64,000 nt of DNA from an uncultured Gemmatimonadota bacterium (GTDB lineage: Bacteria > Gemmatimonadota > Gemmatimonadetes > Gemmatimonadales > Gemmatimonadaceae): assembly GCA_902826615.1 (NCBI GenBank), contig CADEFN010000005.1, positions 186,001-250,000 of the forward strand, read 5' to 3'. The position numbers and the translations under genes were made by a program. The notes under the pieces were generated by a model, which saw only the letters and a list, made by a program, of their open reading frames with translations, had not been told where the DNA came from and ran no database searches. Below, in pieces: positions 54,973 through 62,377 of the stretch (the first letter of the stretch is position 1; every line of letters begins with the position of its first letter).

Positions 54973-55572
54973 ATGCCCAAGCTCGATCGGCTGCACACGG
55001 CGCTCGCCGTGCTCATCACCCTGGGGGTGGGATATCGTGCCTTCGACAACCACCAAAGGGTTGCGGGGAATGAGCAGCCTGCCCTCCGCGCCCAGATCGA
55101 ACGGACCGGGAGAAGCGGAAAGGCGCCGGCTCGTGAGCGCCCTCCCCGCAAGGCGGCAGAAAAGCGCCCGTCCGCATCGACTGAATCAGGGGTTCGCGCC
55201 GAGCAGACGCCCGCCGGAGCCCTTGCACGTGTCACGGTACCGAAACAACAAACGGTGGTGGGTGCGACAGTCGAGCGGGTCGATATGGACCAGGCCTCGG
55301 AGCGTGTGTTGGAGGCGTTGCCCGGAATTGGCCCATCGCTCGCCCGTCGTCTGGCCCGGGACCGGGAGAGCAATGGCCCCTTCGGTTCGCTCGCGGGGCT
55401 GCAGCGCGTGAAAGGGGTCGGTCCGCGTTTGGCGGAGCGCCTTGCGCCCTACGTGACCTTTGGAGGTACGGGGCGTCCCAGCAATGTGATCTCCATCCCG
55501 GAGCCGGCGCACGCCGGAAGCCAGGATGGGGCACGACGTCGCGAGGGGCGGAACAGGCTGCGCTCGCGGTGA
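54973..55572 (+). CDS. ComEA-like helix-hairpin-helix protein
   Basis: This 199-residue protein has an N-terminal membrane anchor (LHTALAVLITLGVGYRAF), a basic low-complexity linker, and two HhH motifs (LPGIGPSLARRLARD and VKGVGPRLAERLAPYV) at residues about 115-165. Such proteins bind DNA without sequence preference, as ComEA does in natural transformation. It sits 50 bases upstream of pilB and in the same direction, which supports a link to pilus-driven DNA uptake. Confidence 0.8.
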   Translation: MPKLDRLHTALAVLITLGVGYRAFDNHQRVAGNEQPALRAQIERTGRSGKAPARERPPRKAAEKRPSASTESGVRAEQTPAGALARVTVPKQQTVVGATVERVDMDQASERVLEALPGIGPSLARRLARDRESNGPFGSLAGLQRVKGVGPRLAERLAPYVTFGGTGRPSNVISIPEPAHAGSQDGARRREGRNRLRSR

Positions 55573-55622
55573 TTCTCGCGCTCTCCTTTCCGTCCTCCTC
55601 GCCCCGCGATCCGTCTACAAGC

Positions 55623-57446
55623 ATGGCAGCGTCTGCGGTAGCAGCACCAGAGAAAGTGGCGGACGCCCTGCTCCGGGACGGTGTCATCACCAAGGAGCAG
55701 TTCGAGCGCGCTCGTCAGGAAGGCAAGCAGAGCAGCACCACGGTGAGTTATGCCCTGGTGAAGCTCGGCATCCTCCCCGAAGTCGAGCTCACGAAGTTCC
55801 TCGCGCGTAACTCGCGCATGCCGGCCGTCGATCTCACCAAATTCGAAGTCGACCCGCGCATCGTCAAACTGATTCCTGCCGAGCTGGCCACCAAGCACCT
55901 CGTGCTGCCGCTCAAGCGGGATGGCCGCACGCTCACGGTGGCCGTGGCGGACCCCACGAACATGGGGATCCTCGAGGACCTCAAGTTCATCACGCGCTAC
56001 GACATTTTCCCCGTCCTCGCCGGGGAATTCACGCTGCGCAACGTCATCGACAAGCAGTACGACCAGGGCGACGTGGGGATGCAGAACCTCCTCGACGAAG
56101 TCACCGGTCTGGATGACATCGAGGTGGTGGAGGACAAGGAAGAGGATGTGTCCGCGGCCGCTCTCGCGGCGCAGGTGGATGACGCACCAGTCGTCAAACT
56201 CATCAATGCCATCCTGACCGACGCCGTCAAACGCGGCGCATCGGACATTCACTTCGAGTGCTTCGAACACGAACTGCGCGTGCGCTACCGCATTGACGGC
56301 GCGTTGCAGGAAGTGATGAAGCCGCCCCTCAAGCTCAAGGCGGCCCTGATCTCGCGCTTCAAGATCATGGCCCAGCTGAACATTGCCGAACGCCGCGTGC
56401 CGCAGGACGGGCGTATCAAACTGAAGATCGGCAACAAGGTCATCGACTACCGTGTCTCGACGCTCCCGACACTGTTCGGCGAGAAGGTCGTACTTCGAAT
56501 TCTCGACAAGGGCAACCTGACCCTCGACCTAGAGAAGTTCGGTATCGAACCGAGCGCCGAAAAGGCGCTCATGGAAGCGATCTCGAATCCGTACGGCATG
56601 GTGCTGGTCACGGGACCCACGGGTTCCGGAAAGACCACCACGCTGTATTCGGCGCTCTCGAAGATCAACAACATCGACGTCAACATCATGACGTCGGAAG
56701 ATCCCGTGGAATACAACCTCTTCGGGATCAATCAGGTGCAGGTCCGTAACGAGATCGGTATGACGTTCGCCGCGGCGCTGAAAGCATTCCTGCGTCAGGA
56801 TCCGAACATCATCATGGTCGGCGAAATTCGAGACCTGGAAACGGGCGGTATCGCCATCAAGGCCGCGCTCACGGGTCACCTGGTGCTCTCGACGCTGCAC
56901 ACCAACGCGGCGCCAGAAACAGTGACGCGTCTCCTGGATATGGGCCTCGAGCCGTTCAATGTCGCCTCGGCACTCAACCTGATTCTCGCACAGCGACTTG
57001 TGCGGCGCGTCTGTCCACGGTGCAAGAAGAAATACACGCCGGACGAAAATGAGCTGGCGGGCGCGAAAGTCTCTGCGGACACGCGGCTCGGCGATCTGCG
57101 CTTTACGGACTCCGCGCTGCAGGATGCCAAGGCGCGTGCCACACCCGAAGCGCTGCCGCATCTGGCCAACCTCTCGGTCGACACCCGCATTGGCGAGCTG
57201 CCGTTTTTCAAGGGCCGTGGCTGCGACGATTGTGCCGGGAGCGGACTCAAGGGTCGTCAAGGTTTGTACGAGGTGATGTCCATGACGGCTGAGCTGCGCA
57301 AGCTGATCCTCATGAACGTGGGCGCCGCCGAGCTCAAGGATGCCGCGATTGGTGAAGGCATGCTGACCCTGCGCATGGACGGCTGGCTCAAGGTGATGAA
57401 GGGTGTCACGACGCTGGAGCAGGTGATCCGGGAGACGTCAGCTTAG
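55623..57446 (+). CDS. pilB: PilB, type IV pilus extension ATPase
   Basis: The start at ATG 55623 gives 607 residues. An N-terminal MshEN-like region (ARQEGKQSSTTVSYALVKLGI) precedes the motor. Walker A is GPTGSGKTTTLYSA, Asp box EDPVEYNLFGINQVQV, His box LSTLHTNAAPETVTRLLDMG, and the tetra-Cys zinc site is CPRCKKKY plus GCDDCAGSG. It powers pilin polymerisation at the inner membrane. The product is typical length. Confidence 0.94.
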   Translation: MAASAVAAPEKVADALLRDGVITKEQFERARQEGKQSSTTVSYALVKLGILPEVELTKFLARNSRMPAVDLTKFEVDPRIVKLIPAELATKHLVLPLKRDGRTLTVAVADPTNMGILEDLKFITRYDIFPVLAGEFTLRNVIDKQYDQGDVGMQNLLDEVTGLDDIEVVEDKEEDVSAAALAAQVDDAPVVKLINAILTDAVKRGASDIHFECFEHELRVRYRIDGALQEVMKPPLKLKAALISRFKIMAQLNIAERRVPQDGRIKLKIGNKVIDYRVSTLPTLFGEKVVLRILDKGNLTLDLEKFGIEPSAEKALMEAISNPYGMVLVTGPTGSGKTTTLYSALSKINNIDVNIMTSEDPVEYNLFGINQVQVRNEIGMTFAAALKAFLRQDPNIIMVGEIRDLETGGIAIKAALTGHLVLSTLHTNAAPETVTRLLDMGLEPFNVASALNLILAQRLVRRVCPRCKKKYTPDENELAGAKVSADTRLGDLRFTDSALQDAKARATPEALPHLANLSVDTRIGELPFFKGRGCDDCAGSGLKGRQGLYEVMSMTAELRKLILMNVGAAELKDAAIGEGMLTLRMDGWLKVMKGVTTLEQVIRETSA

Positions 57447-57453
57447 GGGCGGA

Positions 57454-57512
57454 AGCACGAGTAGCACGAGTAGCACGAGAAGCACGAAGAGCACGAAGAG
57501 CCCGAACACGAG
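57454..57512 (+). repeat. Tandem 9-bp array, AGCACGAGT-type
   Basis: Five units of AGCACGAGT/AGCACGAGA/AGCACGAAG stand head to tail from 57454, followed by a sixth decayed unit AGCCCGAAC and a partial one. Confidence 0.85.
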
Positions 57513-57653
57513 TGTGCTGCTTGTCACAGTCGTGACGCCGTCGTCGATGCGCCCGTCAATAGTCGTCAAACTGAGGCAGTAGCCAGGAGGTTGGGAGTGA
57601 TGCACCGGACATTGAGTGTTAACGCAGCTTGGAGCAGTCGAAGCTCGGATGCC

Positions 57654-57689
57654 CTTCGTGCTTCCCGTGCCTCCCGTGCTCCCCGTGCC
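57654..57689 (-). repeat. Tandem 9-bp array, opposite orientation
   Basis: Four units read on the minus strand as GGCACGGGG, AGCACGGGA, GGCACGGGA and AGCACGAAG, a variant family of the first array. It ends 8 bases before the pilT start. Confidence 0.8.
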
Positions 57690-57697
57690 TCCGCCGT

Positions 57698-58864
57698 ATG
57701 ACTAAACCCAACTCAGCCCCAAACGTCAATCTGCGTGCGCTGCTCGAAGAGATGATCGAGCGCGATGCGTCGGATTTGCATATCACGGCGGGTGAACGCG
57801 CCAAGTTGCGCGTGGACGGCGACATCGTGAATGCGACCAGCGAATACGTGCTGTCGCCCAAGGATACGCTGCAGCTCGCCTACTCCGTCCTCACGGAAAA
57901 CCAGAAGAAGCGCTTCGAGATGGAGGACGAGCTCGACTTCTCGTTCGGCATCCAGAACCTCGCCCGCTTCCGTGGCAACTGCTTCAAGCAGCGTGGCTGC
58001 GTCTCGATGGTCATCCGGCAGATTCCGTTCAACATCCGCACGTTCAGCGATCTCGGGCTGCCTGGTGTGATGGCGCGCATGGCCGAAAAGCCGCGCGGTC
58101 TGGTGCTGGTCACCGGGCCGACGGGTTCGGGCAAGTCCACCACCCTTGCCGCGATGATCGACAAGATCAATCGCGAGCGCAAAGGGCATATCATCACGGT
58201 CGAAGACCCCATCGAGTTCATCCATCGCCATCAGGGTTGCATCGTCAACCAGCGCGAGGTCGGCACCGACACCAAGACCTTTGCCAACGCACTCAAGTAC
58301 GCGTTGCGTGAAGACCCCGACGTCATTCTCGTGGGCGAAATGCGCGACCTGGAGACCATCCAGGCTGCCCTCACGATTGCAGAAACAGGCCACCTCGTCT
58401 TTGCCACGTTGCACACCAACTCGGCGGCCGAGGCGATCAACCGTATCATCGACGTCTTCCCGAGCCATCAGCAGTCGCAGGTGAGAGCGCAGCTGGCCTT
58501 TGTGCTCGAAGGCATCGTCACCCAGACGCTGCTGCCGCGTGCGCGCGGCCGCGGCCGGGTGATGGCGGCCGAGATCCTCGTGATCACCGCGGCCATGCGC
58601 TCGCTCATCCGTGACGACAAGATCCACCAGATCTACTCGCTCATGCAGAGCGGCAAGAAGTACGGCATGCAGACCATGAACGACGCGTTGTACCAGCTGT
58701 ATGTGTCGCGCGAAGTGACCGAGGAGGAGTGCCTCCGCACCTCGGGTGACCCCAACGAGTTCTTGCGCATGATCGGCCGCAGTCCCTCGGACGAAGAGGC
58801 CGATGGCAAAAACGGCAAAGCAGCACCCCAGCGCGCCATGGCGGCCGCCGGGGGTCGACGCTAG
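57698..58864 (+). CDS. pilT: PilT, type IV pilus retraction ATPase
   Basis: This 388-residue hexameric ATPase from ATG 57698 has the PilT N-terminal region (MIERDASDLHITAGERAKLRVDGD), Walker A GPTGSGKSTTLAAM, Asp box VEDPIEFIHRHQGCIVNQREVG, Walker B DPDVILVGEMRDLETI and His box HLVFATLHTNSAAEAINRIID. It powers pilus retraction. A single frame, typical length and the adjacent pilC confirm identity. Confidence 0.95.
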   Translation: MTKPNSAPNVNLRALLEEMIERDASDLHITAGERAKLRVDGDIVNATSEYVLSPKDTLQLAYSVLTENQKKRFEMEDELDFSFGIQNLARFRGNCFKQRGCVSMVIRQIPFNIRTFSDLGLPGVMARMAEKPRGLVLVTGPTGSGKSTTLAAMIDKINRERKGHIITVEDPIEFIHRHQGCIVNQREVGTDTKTFANALKYALREDPDVILVGEMRDLETIQAALTIAETGHLVFATLHTNSAAEAINRIIDVFPSHQQSQVRAQLAFVLEGIVTQTLLPRARGRGRVMAAEILVITAAMRSLIRDDKIHQIYSLMQSGKKYGMQTMNDALYQLYVSREVTEEECLRTSGDPNEFLRMIGRSPSDEEADGKNGKAAPQRAMAAAGGRR

Positions 58865-58888
58865 ACCACCGCACCAGCAGGAGCAGGC

Positions 58889-60082
58889 ATGGCAACCTTT
58901 ACGTACACCGCGCGCACGGCGAGCGGCGAACTCAAGACCGCAAGCATCGAGGCGGCCAATCGCGAGGACGTGGTGGCGCAGCTCCGCCGTCAGCGTCTCT
59001 CGGTCGTCAAAGTCGATGAAGAATCCAAGCCCAAGAAGGCGCGTGGCAGCATCGGCATGCGCGACATCGTCATTTTCACCCGGCAGTTCTCGACGATGAT
59101 CAACGCCGGTCTGCCGCTCGTGCAGGCCCTCGACATCCTCGCCAAGCAGACCGAGAACAAGGTCCTCGCCGATGTCACGCGCGCCGTGGTGTTCGACGTC
59201 GAGTCGGGCCACACGGTGGCCGACGCGCTCGCCAAACACCCGAATGCCTTCAGCGAACTGTACGTGAACATGGTGGCGGCCGGTGAAGCCGGCGGTATTC
59301 TCGACACCATCCTCATGCGCCTCGCGACGTTCATGGAAAAGAACGACGCCCTGGTCCGCAAGGTGAAGGGTGCGATGATCTACCCCGGTGTCATCATGTC
59401 GGTGGCCTTCATCGCCATCGCCGTGCTGCTCATCTTCGTGATTCCGGTCTTCGAAAGCATGTTTGCGTCGGTGGGTCTGGCGCTGCCGCTCCCGACTCGC
59501 GTCGTGATCGGGCTCTCCAAGTTCCTCAAGGGATACTGGTGGGCGGTTGGCGCCGGCATGGGCGGTGCCTTCTACATGCTCAAGAAATACTACGCCACGC
59601 CCAACGGACGTCTGGCCATCGACAAGCTCATGCTCAAGATGCCGGTGCTCGGCGACGTGTTGCGCAAGTCGGCGGTGTCACGGTTCACCCGCACGTTAGG
59701 CACGCTGATCTCGTCGGGTGTGAGTATCCTCGATGGTCTCGAGATTACCGCCAAGACCGCGGGCAACCGCGTGATCCAGGACGCCATCATGGCCTCACGC
59801 GCCTCGATTGCCGGTGGTGACACGATCGCGGCACCGCTGGCAAAGTCAGCCGTGTTTCCGCCGATGGTGATCTCCATGATCGCGGTCGGTGAGCAAACCG
59901 GTGGTCTGGATGAAATGCTCTCCAAGATCGCAGACTTCTACGACGAAGAAGTGGACGCCGCCGTGAGTGGGCTCCTCTCCCTGCTCGAACCGATCATGAT
60001 TGTGTTCCTCGGTGTGGTCGTGGGTGGTATGGTGGTCGCCATGTACCTCCCGATCTTCGACATGATCAACGCGGTGCAGTAA
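58889..60082 (+). CDS. pilC: PilC, inner-membrane platform protein
   Basis: This 397-residue protein has two GspF-type domains: FTRQFSTMINAGLPLVQALDIL (about residue 65) and FTRTLGTLISSGVSILDGLEI (about 268), and membrane helices at PGVIMSVAFIAIAVLLIFVI and LLEPIMIVFLGVVVGGMVVAMY. It links PilB/PilT motors to the growing pilus. The ATG is preceded by AGGAG. A terminator follows. Confidence 0.95.
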   Translation: MATFTYTARTASGELKTASIEAANREDVVAQLRRQRLSVVKVDEESKPKKARGSIGMRDIVIFTRQFSTMINAGLPLVQALDILAKQTENKVLADVTRAVVFDVESGHTVADALAKHPNAFSELYVNMVAAGEAGGILDTILMRLATFMEKNDALVRKVKGAMIYPGVIMSVAFIAIAVLLIFVIPVFESMFASVGLALPLPTRVVIGLSKFLKGYWWAVGAGMGGAFYMLKKYYATPNGRLAIDKLMLKMPVLGDVLRKSAVSRFTRTLGTLISSGVSILDGLEITAKTAGNRVIQDAIMASRASIAGGDTIAAPLAKSAVFPPMVISMIAVGEQTGGLDEMLSKIADFYDEEVDAAVSGLLSLLEPIMIVFLGVVVGGMVVAMYLPIFDMINAVQ

Positions 60083-60100
60083 GCACTCCGTCGGCACCTG

Positions 60101-60136
60101 AACGGCCTCTCCACCTCTGGAGGGGCCGTTCTGTTT
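60101..60136 (+). terminator. Rho-independent terminator after pilC
   Basis: AACGGCCTCTCCA (60101-60113) pairs with TGGAGGGGCCGTT (60118-60130) through one T-G wobble around a CCTC loop, followed by CTGTTT. Confidence 0.85.
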
Positions 60137-60365
60137 CCGGACCGCTCGTCAGCGGTAGGAGGGCTCCCCTCACGTTGGCGACCTCAAGCATCACATACAC
60201 GGCCGTTACGCGTTGCAGAAAGAAACTGCTCGCGTCTTTTGGGCAGAGGCCACTATACTGTGGCAAGGACTGTGTCCCTTTCGCCCTCGTGCTGGGGATA
60301 CCGCAACGCTTCCCGGGAGCAATCCCGGGGGCGTTTTGCTTTGTGCCCCAGTTAGAATCGGTGCC
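60137..60365. other. Intergenic region with -10 and terminator-like hairpin, no gene seen
   Basis: TATACT (60254-60259) lacks a clear -35. A hairpin at 60305-60335 has AACGC and CCCGGG arms (internal TT/G loop), an AGCAAT loop and a TTGCTTT tail. A transcript between them would be about 75 bases, a possible leader attenuator or small RNA. Nothing else is visible. Confidence 0.45.
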
Positions 60366-61004
60366 GTGAACACACCCACACACGCGCTGGTCTCTCTGTT
60401 CGTCCTCGGCAGGCGAGCCACGTCACGCGAAACAGGCGCGCTCGTCGCGGGCGCCATCGCACCTGACGTTCCGATGTTCGTCATGTTCGTCTGGGCGCGG
60501 TTCATTGCCGGCAGGCCGCAGGGCGAGATCTGGGGTGACATCTACTACCAGCGCGGTTGGCAGCATGCGATCGACGCCGCCCACTCGGTCCCCATCGCGC
60601 TCGCTCTGGTGGCGGTCTCACTCTGGCGGCAGCGCGCCGGGGGACGGGAGACACTCTGGAGCCCGGTGCGCCTCTTTGCCCTCTCGGGGCTCCTCCATAC
60701 CGCCCTCGACTTTCCGGTTCATCACGACGATGGGCACCGCCATTTCTGGCCCCTCAGCCCGTGGCGCTTTGACTCCCCCATCTCGTACTGGGACGACTGC
60801 TGTTATGGCTCACTCGTGAGCCTGGGTGAGGTCACCGCCATGCTGGTCGTGATCGTACTGCTCTGGCGGCGGTACACCGGGCGCTGGGGGCGGGTCGCGT
60901 TAGGCGTGACCGGTTTCGTGTATACCGCCGGATTGGCCAGCCTCCTCGTGCGGGCGCGGGACTTCCCCTGGCTGGGCGCCCTCCTCGGTGGGGGGCGGGA
61001 CTGA
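60366..61004 (+). CDS. Membrane protein related to YdjM-type metal-dependent hydrolases
   Basis: This 212-residue protein from GTG 60366 starts NTPTHALVSLFVLG and GALVAGAIAPDVPMF, the opening of YdjM-like membrane hydrolases. His-rich HHDDGHRHFWPLSPWRFDSPISYWD follows, then membrane helices. The family may be zinc-dependent but its substrate is unknown. It stands alone, with the terminator-like hairpin upstream. A longer frame upstream carries no recognisable sequence. Confidence 0.6.
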   Translation: MNTPTHALVSLFVLGRRATSRETGALVAGAIAPDVPMFVMFVWARFIAGRPQGEIWGDIYYQRGWQHAIDAAHSVPIALALVAVSLWRQRAGGRETLWSPVRLFALSGLLHTALDFPVHHDDGHRHFWPLSPWRFDSPISYWDDCCYGSLVSLGEVTAMLVVIVLLWRRYTGRWGRVALGVTGFVYTAGLASLLVRARDFPWLGALLGGGRD

Positions 61005-61130
61005 GCGGGAAGGGGTGTCGCTGGGGTGGCGACAAGGCGAGATTCACGCCCGTCAATCGTGTCACCCCAGCTGGCCGTCTCCCCCGCGAACGTGGGGGGC
61101 TCAGCAACCCAGCCTTCAGCCGACCGTCCC

Positions 61131-61433
61131 GTGTACTTCATCCTCTTCTACGAAGGTGTCGAGAATTACGCAGAAGTGCGTGCGCCCTTCCGCCCCGGGC
61201 ACCTCGATCTGGCCCGGGCCGCATACGCCCGGGGCGAACTGGTGCAGGCTGGGGCCTTTGCCGATCCGGTGGACGGCTCGGCACTCGTTTTCCGCGGGGA
61301 GAGCCCGGCCGTCGCCGAGGATTTTGCCCGCCAGGACCCCTTTGTGATCAACGGCGTCGTGAAGCGCTGGTATGTTCGTCCCTGGACCACCGTCGTCGGC
61401 CCCGAGGCCACTAACCCTCTGATTGGAGTCTGA
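61131..61433 (+). CDS. YciI-family protein
   Basis: This 100-residue protein starts at GTG 61131, giving YFILFYEGVENYAEVRAPFRPGHLDLA, the usual YciI N-terminus, with His and Asp residues later (QDPFVINGVVKRWYVRPW). An upstream GTG would add 35 residues of no family similarity. YciI proteins have a ferredoxin-like fold and unclear reactions. It ends 8 bases before ilvE, so the two are probably cotranscribed. Confidence 0.78.
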   Translation: MYFILFYEGVENYAEVRAPFRPGHLDLARAAYARGELVQAGAFADPVDGSALVFRGESPAVAEDFARQDPFVINGVVKRWYVRPWTTVVGPEATNPLIGV

Positions 61434-61441
61434 CCCAAGCA

Positions 61442-62368
61442 ATGTCCCAACTCACCCCGACGGACTGGATCTGGCGCGACGGCAGCTTTGTGGCGTGGAA
61501 CGACTGCAACTTCCACCTGCTCAGTCATTCGATGCAGTACGGGTCGGCAATCTTCGAGGGGATCCGGTGTTACTCGACGCCAAAGGGCCCCGCCGTTTTC
61601 CGCCTCCCGGAACACATGGAGCGGTTGATGGGGAGCGCGAAGGTGTATCGCTTCGAGATGAAATACACCGCGGCCGACCTGGTGAAGGCCGCCTGTGAGG
61701 TCGTGAAGAAGAACGGGATGTCGGCCTGCTACATCCGGCCGATGGTGCTGCGCGGCTTTGGGGCGTCGAGTATGGTGCCGTTTGCGTCACCGGTCGAGGT
61801 GTGCATTCCCTGCTGGCCGTACGGGGCCTACCTCGGAGACGGCGCGCATGAAAACGGTGTGGATGTCTGCATCTCCAGCTGGCAGCGTGTGGCGCCCAAC
61901 ACCATCCCCACCATGGCCAAGATTGCCGGCAACTATCTCTCCGGCATGCTGATCAAGATGCAGGCCCTCGCCGACGGCTATGCGGAGGCGATCGCGCTAG
62001 GCCCGGATGGCAAACTCAGCGAAGCGTCTGGCGCCAACACCTTCCTGGTGAAGAACGGGGCGATCTACACCGCGCCCGTTGACGCCTCGATTCTGCCCGG
62101 CATCACGCGCGACTGTGTGATGAAGATGGCCGCCGACCTCAAGATCCCCGTGTACGAGCGTGACCTGCTGCGTGAGTCGGTGTACCTCGCGGACGAGGCG
62201 TTTTTCTGCGGCACGGCGGTGGAGCTGACGCCCATTCGCAGTGTCGATCGCATTCCGGTGGGGGCCGGCAAGCCGGGACCCATCACCCGCGCGCTGCAGG
62301 AACGATTCAACGCCACCACGACAGGAAAGATCGACGACACCCACGGGTGGCTCACGCACGTCGGGTGA
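61442..62368 (+). CDS. ilvE: Branched-chain amino acid aminotransferase
   Basis: This 308-residue fold-type IV PLP enzyme has the start WIWRDGSFVAW, then YGSAIFEGIRCY and the PLP-binding Lys in TMAKIAGNYLSG. The phosphate-binding segment is GITRDCVM and the C-terminal SVDRIPVGAGKPGPITRALQ. It transfers the last amino group in leucine, isoleucine and valine synthesis. No other ilv gene is in the window. No T-box or leader attenuator was recognised. Confidence 0.94.
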   Translation: MSQLTPTDWIWRDGSFVAWNDCNFHLLSHSMQYGSAIFEGIRCYSTPKGPAVFRLPEHMERLMGSAKVYRFEMKYTAADLVKAACEVVKKNGMSACYIRPMVLRGFGASSMVPFASPVEVCIPCWPYGAYLGDGAHENGVDVCISSWQRVAPNTIPTMAKIAGNYLSGMLIKMQALADGYAEAIALGPDGKLSEASGANTFLVKNGAIYTAPVDASILPGITRDCVMKMAADLKIPVYERDLLRESVYLADEAFFCGTAVELTPIRSVDRIPVGAGKPGPITRALQERFNATTTGKIDDTHGWLTHVG

Positions 62369-62377
62369 GCACGACCC

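Larger units (their letters stand above)
57447..57697. other. pilB-pilT intergenic region with two 9-bp repeat arrays
   Basis: No gene is seen. Arrays at 57454-57512 and 57654-57689 are built of related 9-bp units in opposite orientation, around a 140-base unique core. The frame of pilT extends back through the second array only as low-complexity Cys/Pro/Leu codons. Confidence 0.7.

Noticed and set aside
57454-57689. CRISPR array
   Set aside because: The units are only 9 bp with no spacers, and no cas genes are present.
57629-57697. Extended N-terminus of PilT
   Set aside because: The extra codons come from the 9-bp repeat array and are Cys/Pro-rich; PilT normally begins near the ATG at 57698.
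61005-61441. T-box or leader attenuator for ilvE
   Set aside because: No anticodon-bearing stem or terminator was found, and ilvE follows YciI by only 8 bases.
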